Source of the DNA: Rikenellaceae bacterium
GTDB lineage: Bacteria; Bacteroidota; Bacteroidia; Bacteroidales; Rikenellaceae
DNA: 46,043 bases
Assembly (NCBI GenBank): GCA_015059785.1
Contig: SUZS01000017.1
Span: 1-46,043 of the forward strand
Direction of reading: 5' to 3'
The stretch's first letter is position 1; each line of letters opens with the position of its first letter. The notes beneath the pieces are model-generated. The model searched no databases. It was given only the letters and a program-made list of their open reading frames with translations, and was not told the origin of the DNA. This document shows positions 33,599-42,524 of the stretch, one piece after another. Both the position numbers and the translations under genes were made by a program.

Positions 33599-35236
33599 CT
33601 ATTTATAGAGATAACGCTTGATTGAGCCTTTGGGGGTCTTGTCAAATGGCTCAAAGCGAAGCTCATACATCGCAACAGCCTCGTAGGCAGGGATAGATTC
33701 GTTGAGTCGCTTGATATTATCCGCCATAAGGGTGTTTAGGGTCTGGTGGTCGATATTCTCAATAGCATCAAGGTCGGGAACGATAAGTGCCACAAGGCGA
33801 TTTTCACGCTGCACGACTATCGACTCTGCGACATATGGAAGCGTATTTAGCACCACCTCAATCTCCTCGGGAAAGATGTTCTGTCCATTCGTAGAGAGGA
33901 GCATACTCTTACAGCGACCCACAAGAAAGAGGTTGTTGTTATCATCCAACACTCCCAAATCTCCTGTACGGAACCAACCATCTGCCGTAAAGCTCTCTAC
34001 ATCGGCCTCACGATTCTTATAGTAGCCCTTAAAGAGGTTCACGCCCCTAACAAGCAGCTCTCCAGCAACCGCCGTTGGCTCTTGGGAGTCTATCTTCGCC
34101 TCCATACCATCAACAATAATGCCCGCCGACTTTAGTGCGTAGTTATCGCGATGTCCTATAGAGATTAGCGGGCCGCACTCTGTCATACCATAACCCGTAA
34201 CAAAGGGCAGCTTGAGCTTTACTGCAAGCAGACGCTCAAGGTCTACGGGTATTGCTGCGCCACCGGTAAGGATAAGCTCCACGCGACCACCCATAGCCTG
34301 AAGAAGTATTGTGCGCAGTGCAGCGCAGAAGTCCTCATTCTGATTATACGCTGCAAGGCGTTCACTACCTGTACGGCTATGGACAAACTCGCCGATAGCG
34401 TTCTCAACAAGCTTTGACAGCACAAGCGGTACAAGCATAACCACGCGAGGTTTTACTGCACACAGAGCCTGCTTTACAACCTTTGGTATTGGAGGCACGC
34501 CGAGAACCGTTATGTGCATACCCATACACAAGCCCGTCACAAGGTCCGCCAGAAGGCCGAAGATATGCGAAAAGGGCAACATACTCAGATATCTATCGCC
34601 TCGCTTATAGGGTTGTGTAGTACTAAACAGTTCCACATTACTGCTAATGCTACGATATGGCAGCATAACACCCTTTGGATTGCCCGTAGAGCCTGAGGTG
34701 TAGAGTATACAGCACAGACTCTCTGGCTCTGGCTCAACATAGCACACATCCTCGGGACTCATCCCCGTGGCATAGTTCTGAGCAAAGAGAATATGGCGGT
34801 TGTGATATATATAGTCAAAATTGCCACGCGAGGCTAACAGCTGACCACTATTAATATCCACCACACCCAGAAGCTGAGGCATAGCCTCGAAGTCCATCTT
34901 GGCAAATGCGCTGCGCTCTGTAAACAGTATTCGGCTATCCGAGTGAGCCACCATACGCTGTGTGTCTGACGGCAGAAAACCATTAAAGAGCACCGTAGCC
35001 ACATATCCACCCGTAGTGACAGCCATAAAGGTCTCACCCCAAGCGGCAGAGCTGGCGGCATTAATAGCAATCTTGTCGCCAGCGACAAGACCCGACTCGT
35101 GGAACAAAATATGAAGTATCTCTATCTGGGATGCAAGAGCCTGATAGCTCATCGGCTTGGCTCTGTAGTTACCTAATGCAGGAGAGTCCCAACTTTGGAC
35201 CACCTGCTGCTCAAATTGCTTTACAAAACTTTTCAT
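33599..35236 (-). CDS. AMP-forming long-chain acyl-CoA ligase family protein
   Basis: 545 aa from ATG 35236; a GTG two codons upstream is possible, but the ATG is preferred. Adenylate-forming motifs: CCILYTSGSTGNPKGVMLPYRS (A3), LILTGGAAIP, TGYGMTECGP (A5), GWFRTGDLG (A7), and the terminal Lys motif TPKGSIKRYLY (A10). It activates a carboxylic acid, probably a fatty acid, with ATP and CoA or a carrier protein. The substrate cannot be read. It is monocistronic with a perfect promoter. Confidence 0.9.
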   Translation of the reverse strand: MKSFVKQFEQQVVQSWDSPALGNYRAKPMSYQALASQIEILHILFHESGLVAGDKIAINAASSAAWGETFMAVTTGGYVATVLFNGFLPSDTQRMVAHSDSRILFTERSAFAKMDFEAMPQLLGVVDINSGQLLASRGNFDYIYHNRHILFAQNYATGMSPEDVCYVEPEPESLCCILYTSGSTGNPKGVMLPYRSISSNVELFSTTQPYKRGDRYLSMLPFSHIFGLLADLVTGLCMGMHITVLGVPPIPKVVKQALCAVKPRVVMLVPLVLSKLVENAIGEFVHSRTGSERLAAYNQNEDFCAALRTILLQAMGGRVELILTGGAAIPVDLERLLAVKLKLPFVTGYGMTECGPLISIGHRDNYALKSAGIIVDGMEAKIDSQEPTAVAGELLVRGVNLFKGYYKNREADVESFTADGWFRTGDLGVLDDNNNLFLVGRCKSMLLSTNGQNIFPEEIEVVLNTLPYVAESIVVQRENRLVALIVPDLDAIENIDHQTLNTLMADNIKRLNESIPAYEAVAMYELRFEPFDKTPKGSIKRYLYK

Positions 35237-35284
35237 TCTCACAATGGGTAGATACCCACCCCTTTCTCACAAATTAATTCTGCG

Positions 35285-35315
35285 CAAAGGTAGAGAAATA
35301 AATGGTTTTTGCAAA
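35285..35315 (-). promoter_or_regulatory. promoter of the acyl-CoA ligase gene
   Basis: Minus-strand TTTG (35315-35312), 19 nt, TACCTTTG (35292-35285). It separates this gene from the upstream peptidase gene. Confidence 0.85.
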
Positions 35316-35326
35316 ACTATGAATAA

Positions 35327-35743
35327 CTATTTCGGTGTTATGCGACGGAAAATGGCGAGAGGGAAACGGCGAAAACGGCGCATTGCAACCCACATCTTAG
35401 CAAAGAATATATGCAACGGTGAGCAGTCTACAATACCATAGACGCAGTTGCGAGCAATGGTCTCAGTCTGATAAATATTTCCATCGCCAAGAAGTATCAC
35501 ATCATCCCCCTTAAACGCGATAATGCGGTGAACAACAAAACCTTTGCGCGTATCCTTAGCAAATACAACATTATACCTCTTAAAATCCTGCTCGGTTATA
35601 GGACGCAGCTTTATCTTCTGTCCACTGATAAAAAAAGGCAGCATGCTCTGTCCCAGAACGCGCATCTCAACCCTCTCCCCCTTAGCAAGTAGCTCTTGAG
35701 CTACTGCAAACTGCGAAAATTTTGGCAAGTTCTGCTCACTCAT
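35327..35743 (-). CDS. S24/S26-type serine peptidase (signal-peptidase-like)
   Basis: 138 aa from ATG 35743, 4 nt after the kinase stop; a longer frame to 35809 would overlap the kinase by 62 nt and is not chosen. The first peptidase box is MRVLGQSMLPFF with Ser33; the second is GFVVHRIIAF with His72 in the place where Lys sits in standard type I signal peptidases, followed by LLGDGN. This Ser-His form resembles the S26B/SipW group. A hydrophobic C-terminal patch (PLHIFFAKMWVAM) may touch the membrane. With the adjoining kinase and exporter it suggests leader cleavage of an exported peptide. Confidence 0.82.
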   Translation of the reverse strand: MSEQNLPKFSQFAVAQELLAKGERVEMRVLGQSMLPFFISGQKIKLRPITEQDFKRYNVVFAKDTRKGFVVHRIIAFKGDDVILLGDGNIYQTETIARNCVYGIVDCSPLHIFFAKMWVAMRRFRRFPLAIFRRITPK

Positions 35744-35747
35744 AGCT

Positions 35748-36623
35748 CTACTTATTAAATATGGTACTATAAGAGAGCTCCGCGGCAGCTGCATTTGGAA
35801 GACACTCAAGGTGGAATACCGGTACAGATGAAATCATATCTGACAGAGTGTCGCAGAGATAGTCCTGTAGTCTCTCATCATAAGCAAAAGCTGGTGGGCA
35901 CGACGGTAGTAGTGCACCTATAGCATTAAGTACCGAGAGGCGATGAATCTTGTTGTATGGAGCTTGCGAGAGGCGCATAAATCCACGAATAGGATAGCTC
36001 AGATTACGATAGCACGGCGTTTTACCGCTCCACGGAGAGCCAAAGGCTGTCGGAACGCCATCAACAAGGCGGATTATCGGGCTATCATCATTGAGCAGCG
36101 TTGTCCCGGCGATATTCTCTCTCCATAGTCTTGTATGGGTACTCTTACCCGTACCCGACTCGCCAAGGCACAGCACCGCACCGCCATCCTTAACAAGCAC
36201 AGAGGAGTGTATTGCAATAGCACCAAGTGGCACCGTACAGAGTCCAAACATCATCCACAATCCAAAGCGCAGCAGCGAGACATCCACATCGTCAAACAGT
36301 CCATAGTTAGCCTTCACGACCCCGCTATGATGCTCCTTTGTAAAGAGATACGAAACATCTCCCTTAACCATCTCAAACAGGTAGCCTCCGCTATAACTAT
36401 AGAGGGTACATATAGCAAGTTCATTCTCAAAGTCAAAACTCGAAAGAACGGTCAGTGTATAGTCACTCTTAACAATCTCCGACTCTGTTATAATCTCCAT
36501 ATCGGCACTCTTATCTGCCTCTGCCTCAACAGCAAAGGGGGCAAAGCCTCTTACTCCTGCGGCTACAACATCTGAGTGCTGCCCCGTAATTCTAATTCTA
36601 TATTGCGCTACTATATACTCCAT
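35748..36623 (-). CDS. HPr-kinase-like (PEPCK-fold) serine kinase
   Basis: 291 aa. An N-terminal ~130-residue domain without known motifs is followed by an HprK C-domain: AIAIHSSVLVKDGGAVLCLGESGTGKSTHTRLW with Walker A at 154-162, then LLNDDSP with acidic residues 179-180 and GSPWSGKTP. Such HprK relatives occur in RiPP (lasso peptide) and polysaccharide clusters, where one group phosphorylates a serine of the precursor. It lies 9 nt after the ABC gene and 4 nt before the peptidase. Its substrate is not in view. Confidence 0.87.
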   Translation of the reverse strand: MEYIVAQYRIRITGQHSDVVAAGVRGFAPFAVEAEADKSADMEIITESEIVKSDYTLTVLSSFDFENELAICTLYSYSGGYLFEMVKGDVSYLFTKEHHSGVVKANYGLFDDVDVSLLRFGLWMMFGLCTVPLGAIAIHSSVLVKDGGAVLCLGESGTGKSTHTRLWRENIAGTTLLNDDSPIIRLVDGVPTAFGSPWSGKTPCYRNLSYPIRGFMRLSQAPYNKIHRLSVLNAIGALLPSCPPAFAYDERLQDYLCDTLSDMISSVPVFHLECLPNAAAAELSYSTIFNK

Positions 36624-36632
36624 ATCTCTCTT

Positions 36633-38330
36633 CTACTTTAATGTTATCACTCTATCACAATACTCCAAAGAGCTCTCTCGGTGGGCTATAACCACTATCG
36701 TCAGCGCCTGATTAGCCTTTGCAAGCTCTACTATAGCCTGGTTAATACTCTGCTCGGTCTGGCTATCCAAAGCCGATGTTGCCTCGTCAAAGAATAGCAC
36801 CTGCGCCCCCTTATAGAGCGCACGAGCAATGCCTATTCTCTGTCGCTGACCTCCCGAGAGCAGTGCACCACACTCGCCTATGCGCGTATTGAGTCCATTT
36901 GGCAGCGAGGCGACAAACTCACTAAGTGATGCCGCTGCAACAGCCCTCTGCACACGCTCCATATCAATATCCTCAGCCTTGCTCCCCAATGCAATATTGG
37001 CAAGAATAGTACTATCAGTAAGGAAGACACTCTGCGACACATATCCGATAGAGTTCTGCCACCTACGACGATTTTCTGCCGTAAGCACCTGCCCATCTAT
37101 AACTATCCGACCCTCCGTAGCAGGATAAAATCCCAGCAGTAGGTTAAACAGCGTAGTCTTACCCGCACCCGAACGACCATTGATACCAATCTTCTCGCCC
37201 TTGCGGATAGTAAAACTGAGGTCCGTAAATAACGGTGTCTGACTATCAGAGAACTTAAAGCCCAAATTTTCTACCTCTATACAATCCTTAAAATCGATCT
37301 GCTCACTATCCACACGCTCTGTCTGAGCTGGGCTTGAGATATCTGCCGAGGCGATAATATCAATCGTATAGCGGTTATAGCGGAGTGAGGTCCACGCGCC
37401 CATAATTGCGCGCACTGAGGGCATAAGCCTTAGCGCTGCAACGGCAAAAACGCCAAACAAAATCTTCATACTGCCGCTATCGAGCCCCACGCACAGCACA
37501 ACCATAAGCGCCATACCCGCCGCAAGGCCAATCTCTGTAAAGAGCTGTGGCAGAGTAGATATAGTCGCATTTTTCGCCCCGACACTAACCATAGTATCGG
37601 TATTGTCATCAAACTGGCGGAGCATACTACTAAAGGCGTTGTTAATCTCTATATCTGCATAACCGCGGTAGGTCTCAACCGTGTCGCGGAACTTACGGCG
37701 GTGCGCATCGTTCTCAATATCTCCATAGCGGTTAACCCTATTTCTGATAAGGGCAAAGTACAACCACACCGCGGGGATAAATATCGCCACGGTAAGCAGG
37801 GCCGCAAGTGGACTATAGAGTGCAATAGATGCAAAGAGCAGAATAAACAACATCGCCTCGCTAAGCAGCACAGCCATAGGGCGTAGCACGCCTGAGACAA
37901 ATGTATAACAGACCACATTGACATTACGAGACAATACAGCCGAGTTTGAGGCCTTAATAAAGGAGAGTCCGCGATTGAAATAGTCAATATATAGGTTGCG
38001 CGACAAGTAGCGATAGAGCGAGTAGATATAGTCCCTCTCGTAGCGATAGAGTAGCAGATTTATACCGCACTTAATAGCAATAAAGCCCACTACCGCGCCA
38101 GCTACAGAGGCTACAAACGACACATCAGAGGTAAAGCCGAAGTAGTTATACACCCCCGCCAGCAGGCTATTGCTCTCTATGCTCTGGCTATCCAAAATTA
38201 GGTAAAGCACAGGCAGCAGGGCTGCAAGACCCATAAAGTTGAGCAGCGCGCGAATAAAAATCGTCACGCACACCCAAACGCCCCCTCTTCTAAACGAGCG
38301 CGGAATAATATTTAGCACCCCTAACTTCAT
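36633..38330 (-). CDS. ABC exporter, fused permease-ATPase (PglK/MsbA type)
   Basis: 565 aa: about six membrane helices in the first 320 residues, then the ATPase with Walker A GRSGAGKTT, signature LSGGQRQRIGIARAL, Walker B VLFFDEATSALD and switch His in IAHRESS. Length and the stretch LRLMPSVRAIMGAWTSLRYNRYTIDII resemble the lipid-oligosaccharide flippase PglK, though peptide exporters share the same plan. There is no N-terminal C39 peptidase domain, which fits a separate peptidase next door. Its ATG overlaps the helicase stop by 4 nt. Confidence 0.9.
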   Translation of the reverse strand: MKLGVLNIIPRSFRRGGVWVCVTIFIRALLNFMGLAALLPVLYLILDSQSIESNSLLAGVYNYFGFTSDVSFVASVAGAVVGFIAIKCGINLLLYRYERDYIYSLYRYLSRNLYIDYFNRGLSFIKASNSAVLSRNVNVVCYTFVSGVLRPMAVLLSEAMLFILLFASIALYSPLAALLTVAIFIPAVWLYFALIRNRVNRYGDIENDAHRRKFRDTVETYRGYADIEINNAFSSMLRQFDDNTDTMVSVGAKNATISTLPQLFTEIGLAAGMALMVVLCVGLDSGSMKILFGVFAVAALRLMPSVRAIMGAWTSLRYNRYTIDIIASADISSPAQTERVDSEQIDFKDCIEVENLGFKFSDSQTPLFTDLSFTIRKGEKIGINGRSGAGKTTLFNLLLGFYPATEGRIVIDGQVLTAENRRRWQNSIGYVSQSVFLTDSTILANIALGSKAEDIDMERVQRAVAAASLSEFVASLPNGLNTRIGECGALLSGGQRQRIGIARALYKGAQVLFFDEATSALDSQTEQSINQAIVELAKANQALTIVVIAHRESSLEYCDRVITLK

Positions 38331-41300
38331 AAAACCCTATCTATTTCGCCCTCACGGACATACCATATATATCCCTCAACAGTTCCGTATCCCATCTTTG
38401 TCAATAGCTGCTCGTACCCTTTTACCTGCCGTCTATACTCTTCGCTCCTCTCGCCAAACTTATAGTCTACCACCACAGCCCTATCGCCAGCGACCATAAC
38501 CCTATCAGGACGCTTAACACTCTGATCTGTAGAGATTATAGAGTTCTCTGTATAGACCTCATCCCACTTATCGGCAAACCACTCTTTGGCAATAGTGCTA
38601 TCAATAGCCTCCTCAATCTGACGCTTAAGCAGCATAGACTCTGACTTAGATATCACTCCGTCAATAGATAGCTGCTCTATAGCATCAACAATATCCTGCC
38701 GAGAGCTCGCTCGCTCCATAATTCCATGCAGCAGAATACCCTCCTGCTGAGGCGTTATCTCTCCACCACGGCACGCCTCTATAAACTTCCGCGACGAGAG
38801 TTTGAGCTTCATCTTAAACGGTGTCACTACACCATCAGCCATCTCAACTGTTCCCTGCTGAGCCTCTGTAGGCTTAATTGGAGAGCCAAACTCTCCATAC
38901 TGATAGACTATTGGCGCAGTTTCATCTATGTCTCCATCCTCGCCTCTCTGAGGCCTCATCTCCAACACATTGTATATCAGCTCTCCAACAGTGCTGTCGA
39001 CACTAGAGCTGTCACTATCATTTTCTTGCAATGGGAAGAATATATGCAGTTGCTCTTTAGGTCGCGTAAGGGCTACATAGAGCAGATTTAACGCATCTAT
39101 ATAGTCATATATCAACTCACGGTAGTAACCCTCCGAGAATATTGAATGGCCTGCATCGGCAGTAGCAACAACAGGAAACAGCGTATCCGTATTTATCTTA
39201 CTTCTATCCGTAGGTGCGGTCCAGACTGTAGCTGCGCGAGTAGCCTCTGGGACGAACTTCCAGGAGCAATATGGGATTATAACCACTTTATTTTCCAGAC
39301 CCTTAGCCTTGTGGATAGTCATAATCTCAATAGCATTGACATCCTTGTCTATAGAGACCGACTTATTATACCCATTCTCATCCCACCACTGAACAAATAG
39401 TGACAAATCTGCCACCTTACCAGCACAGAACTTTACAATATGCTCATGGAAGGCATCTGTATATACCGCCTGACCCTTGAAAATCTCAGGGAAACGAATC
39501 CTAATACGCTCAAATGCCTCCTCGGGTGAAAGCGTCTTAATTTCATCAAAAAAGTCTATCTCCTCTTGTGTCAGAGAGTGGTATATATCTAAATTGTGAC
39601 AGTAACGGTTATAGTTGGCCGCGCTGACAACATCCTTACGATCAACAGCATACTTCATCACTGCAAGCGTAAAGCGCACTACGGCAGAGTTGTTAATCTT
39701 CAACGCCTCCTGCGTCATAATACCAAATCGCATACTCTCATCTGCTGCCCCTGCATCAAGTAGCATTGAGGCTATACGCTCCGCCTCATCATTCGTACGC
39801 ACAAGAATAGTAATATCGCACGGCTTGTAGTGTTTCTGGTGCACGAGAGTTCTAATCAAGCCTATAACATCTGGCTCCTTATCCCTATGGGCGGTTACCG
39901 ACACATAACCACTACGACGAGGTCTCTTCTTCGGATTCTGGCGTAGCAATGGCCAACTATAGGCATCCCCAACAGCATTGTATAGCTCGCTATACACGCT
40001 ATCAGATATAAACTCGCTACGGCGAGCGACATCAAGTAGAGCGTTCAGATTGCCATTAAGTCTTCTGGCAGCAAGGCTAATAACTACATTATTGAACCTT
40101 ACAACATTTGGCTGACTACGATAGTTATCCTCAAGATTACACTGTTCAACAGCCGTATCTCCCTCTGACAGCTGCTCTGGAGCCTTCACACTAAGAATAT
40201 TCCAATCACTACCCCTCCAACGGTATATCGACTGCTTGATATCTCCTACAAGAAGCACCGCCACATCTTCACTCTGCGAGATAGCGTTACGAAGCATCGG
40301 CAGAAAGTTCTGCCACTCCATCAGAGAGGTATCTTGAAACTCGTCAATCATAAACTTCTCAAAGGTATTGCCCACCTTCTCATAGATAAACGGAGCATCA
40401 TCTGGCTCACGCACAAATTGAGCAATAGTATGCTTTGTCTGAGCCAACAACATAGTATTCTGCTCGCGACATAGCTCAGCAACCTTTGAGTATAGATCGT
40501 GCATCAATGCAAAACTACGGTAGTTCTTCTCAAGTAGGTACACACTGTTACACAGATACTTAACCTCGTCATACCGAGCTACTATCTCCACCGCTAATGG
40601 CTGTAGCCTACTTGCCAAATCAAGCATCTGCACCGTAGGCTTACTCTTCTGCGGAAACCACTTACGAGGCTCATCCGTACAGTGCGCCACGAAGATCGTT
40701 GAAGGAGCCTTAGTCTCGTGGTCAAACCGAGCGATTTTATCAAAATAGCCAGTAAAAGAGCGCGAAAAGTTAGTATGCTCACAGCCTGCTTGAGTAATCA
40801 TATCTACGGCACGCTTGCCAATATCACGCATCTTATCAATAATCTTCTGCGAAGTGGTAATATACTCCACCACCACCTGCTGAAGTTGCTCCTTGTCAAT
40901 CTCTCTACCGATAGCACTTCTTGCATGCTCCTTAAACAACTCATTCTTGAACTTGAGAATCGCACGCTTGATATTCCACTGACTACCGCTCTCAATATTC
41001 TCCTCTGCAAAATCAACAAGCCACTGCCGTAGAAACTCATCGCTCTCAGTCTGCTCAATGAGCATATCGACACTCTTCTGCACCACAGGAGCGGTATCAA
41101 GCTCAATGGCATAGTCCATATCAATATTGAGCTCTTTAGCAAAAGCACGCACAATTCTCTGAAAGAAAGTGTCGTTTGTCAGTATTGAAAAACGAGAATA
41201 GTCATGTAGTATAGCACTGCGTACTCTCATTGCACGCTCACGCAACACACGCTCAGAGAGGGCGGTCATCTCAATCAGATCATCCAGAAACTCACACTCC

Positions 41301-41539
41301 CCACCCGTAGCAAGAAGGTTTATCTGCGTAAGAATACGCGATTTCATCTCCTCTGTAGCCTTGTTGGTAAATGTCACCGCCAGAATTGTACGATAAACAT
41401 TGGGATTAAAATCGGCATCAGACTGCCCCGGCTGATTGCGCAGAGTATTGTACACATACTCGCGCGCCAACGAAAAAGTCTTACCCGAACCAGCACTCGC
41501 CTTAAGAATCCTTGCCTTATAATCCTGAGTCCTCACCAT
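38327..41539 (-). CDS. addA: AddA/RecB-type UvrD helicase-nuclease
   Basis: 1070 aa from ATG 41539; an upstream in-frame ATG at 41593 would put the likely promoter inside the gene. SF1 helicase motifs: ILKASAGSGKTFSLAREY (Walker A), LAVTFTNKATEEMKSRI (Ia), DEFQDTSLMEW (II), VGDIKQSIYRWRGSD (III), IMTIHKAKGLE (V), LLYVALTRPKEQLHIF (VI). The C-terminus has a PD-(D/E)XK nuclease core (PDRVMVAGDRAVVVDYKFGE). It would process double-strand breaks for recombination. The usual partner addB is not next to it. It leads the operon with the exporter, kinase and peptidase. Confidence 0.93.
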   Translation of the reverse strand: MVRTQDYKARILKASAGSGKTFSLAREYVYNTLRNQPGQSDADFNPNVYRTILAVTFTNKATEEMKSRILTQINLLATGGECEFLDDLIEMTALSERVLRERAMRVRSAILHDYSRFSILTNDTFFQRIVRAFAKELNIDMDYAIELDTAPVVQKSVDMLIEQTESDEFLRQWLVDFAEENIESGSQWNIKRAILKFKNELFKEHARSAIGREIDKEQLQQVVVEYITTSQKIIDKMRDIGKRAVDMITQAGCEHTNFSRSFTGYFDKIARFDHETKAPSTIFVAHCTDEPRKWFPQKSKPTVQMLDLASRLQPLAVEIVARYDEVKYLCNSVYLLEKNYRSFALMHDLYSKVAELCREQNTMLLAQTKHTIAQFVREPDDAPFIYEKVGNTFEKFMIDEFQDTSLMEWQNFLPMLRNAISQSEDVAVLLVGDIKQSIYRWRGSDWNILSVKAPEQLSEGDTAVEQCNLEDNYRSQPNVVRFNNVVISLAARRLNGNLNALLDVARRSEFISDSVYSELYNAVGDAYSWPLLRQNPKKRPRRSGYVSVTAHRDKEPDVIGLIRTLVHQKHYKPCDITILVRTNDEAERIASMLLDAGAADESMRFGIMTQEALKINNSAVVRFTLAVMKYAVDRKDVVSAANYNRYCHNLDIYHSLTQEEIDFFDEIKTLSPEEAFERIRIRFPEIFKGQAVYTDAFHEHIVKFCAGKVADLSLFVQWWDENGYNKSVSIDKDVNAIEIMTIHKAKGLENKVVIIPYCSWKFVPEATRAATVWTAPTDRSKINTDTLFPVVATADAGHSIFSEGYYRELIYDYIDALNLLYVALTRPKEQLHIFFPLQENDSDSSSVDSTVGELIYNVLEMRPQRGEDGDIDETAPIVYQYGEFGSPIKPTEAQQGTVEMADGVVTPFKMKLKLSSRKFIEACRGGEITPQQEGILLHGIMERASSRQDIVDAIEQLSIDGVISKSESMLLKRQIEEAIDSTIAKEWFADKWDEVYTENSIISTDQSVKRPDRVMVAGDRAVVVDYKFGERSEEYRRQVKGYEQLLTKMGYGTVEGYIWYVREGEIDRVL

Positions 41540-41546
41540 AACGGTG

Positions 41547-41554
41547 TAAAGATA
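41547..41554 (-). promoter_or_regulatory. possible -7 element of the addA operon
   Basis: Minus-strand TATCTTTA, last base off consensus, 7 bp before the ATG; the mRNA would be nearly leaderless. No clear -33. Confidence 0.35.
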
Positions 41555-41599
41555 CGAATAATTTTGGAAACAATCATCACTTTTACCACACAAAAAGAA

Positions 41600-41630
41600 A
41601 AACGCTGTATTTCAACAAAATACGGCGTTT
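41600..41630 (-). terminator. terminator at the left border of the accessory region
   Basis: AAACGCTGTATTT / AAATACGGCGTTT, 13 bp with one G-U-compatible mismatch and a 5-nt loop; on the minus strand TTTTTCTTTTT follows. It would stop transcription from the pseudogene side before addA. Nothing else recognisable lies between it and the pseudogene end at 41762. Confidence 0.8.
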
Positions 41631-41761
41631 TGTCGAGATTATCAATCTATACATTTTTCTAACATAGCGTCATCACGCCATTTGAGCCAGGCACTAATTT
41701 GTAGGTTTTCAGCTATTTACAGTATCGTCAAACTTATGTACACAAATAACTAACTAATGTT

Positions 41762-42228
41762 TTACACCGATTTTTTACGGATTGCATTGAATAATTTTGT
41801 TGGATAGTAGCACAACTGTTTCAAAACACTCGAAATTTCCATCCGTTGTAAGCATACATTGAATCTATTCCCGCGAACTGGCCATAGTGAGACGCGAACC
41901 TCTCTAAAGCTGCGTCCAACGAGAATGTAGCGCCTTGAGAGGTTTCCACATCCGTACTAATCACATCCAAAACAACCATTTTAGGAGGACATTCTCTCTG
42001 TATTTATGAGGCCAATATTCCATAATGATAATAAATGCACATACCATCACTACCGGCATTATAACAACTCAATCCGAGTGAATCCTCGAATATCTGAGGG
42101 ACATAATGGTGAGCCGCACGACCCCACAACACTGCAAGGTCATACGGCTGATTTATAACACTTTGTCGCAACTGCCCGCTAAAAGGCAACTGCTCTTGGT
42201 TCTGCTTCTGATGCTTCTTCTGCTCCAT
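41762..42228 (-). pseudogene. decayed Bacteroidales SGNH-hydrolase-like surface protein gene
   Basis: On the minus strand three pieces read as one protein. The first, from 42228, is LAVLWGRAAHHYVPQIFEDS, then YNAGSDGMCIYYHYGILAS and a TAA. The same frame resumes as CPPKMVVLDVISTDVETSQG ... GIDSMYAYNGWKFRVF and stops. After a 2-nt frameshift come LKQLCYYPTKLFNAIRKKSV and a stop at 41762. A nonsense codon plus a frameshift show loss of function. The N-terminal (signal/membrane) part also seems missing. The pattern resembles a common gut Bacteroidales family of SGNH-like exported proteins; family assignment is from memory. Confidence 0.72.
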
Positions 42229-42295
42229 AATCTTTGCTATTTAATTTTGATGCAAAGGTCTGGCGGCAGACTGACAAAAGAGGACATAGTACAAT

Positions 42296-42322
42296 AAAAA
42301 AATGGCAGACCGAAGTCTGCCA
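42296..42322 (-). terminator. terminator of the 30-aa peptide gene
   Basis: TGGCAGAC, loop TTCG (minus strand), GTCTGCCA, then T7: a textbook intrinsic terminator with a stable UUCG tetraloop, 14 bp after the small gene's stop. Confidence 0.93.
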
Positions 42323-42335
42323 AACCCCGTACATA

Positions 42336-42428
42336 TTATTTAAGAGTTTTCAAATACTCTTTGGCTGCATCAGCAATTGCTGTAACAACAATAATAATGA
42401 CGGAAGTAGGAATTTTAGGCACGAACAT
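42336..42428 (-). CDS. 30-aa hydrophobic small protein
   Basis: The frame ATG(42428) to TAA(42336) encodes 30 residues: MFVPKIP, then a hydrophobic segment TSVIIIVVTAIADAA, then KEYLKTLK. A single short helix with basic residues at both ends suggests membrane insertion. It sits alone between a perfect promoter (42481-42512) and a perfect terminator (42296-42322), so the transcript would be about 180 nt. It looks like a small membrane peptide or type I toxin-like product. No antisense promoter was found, so a toxin role is only a guess. Confidence 0.6.
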   Translation of the reverse strand: MFVPKIPTSVIIIVVTAIADAAKEYLKTLK

Positions 42429-42480
42429 AATACTAATGTTTAAAGTTTAACATAATACAACTTTGGCCTAAATCCTTACG

Positions 42481-42512
42481 CAAAGGTACACCTAAAAATA
42501 TTAATATGCAAA
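42481..42512 (-). promoter_or_regulatory. promoter of the 30-aa peptide gene
   Basis: Minus-strand TTTG (42512-42509), exactly 20 nt, TACCTTTG (42488-42481). It starts a leader of about 48 nt and begins 13 bp after the stop of the HEPN gene. Confidence 0.9.
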
Positions 42513-42524
42513 TTTTTACCAATC

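Noticed and set aside
35744..35809. 22-residue extension of the S26-type peptidase
   Set aside because: It overlaps the kinase gene heavily; the ATG at 35743, 4 nt after the kinase stop, is the natural operon start.
41540..41593. 18-residue extension of the AddA protein
   Set aside because: Residues are not conserved-looking and the likely -7 box lies within it.
41642..41735. Short minus-strand frame reading ENLQISAWLKWRDDAMLEK to a stop
   Set aside because: It looks protein-like but is only about 22 codons after a stop, with no start or promoter; possibly the tail of another lost gene, too little to call.
42234..42443. 69-aa plus-strand frame with an Asn run
   Set aside because: It is antisense to the 30-aa peptide gene and its terminator; composition is that of random A+T-rich DNA.
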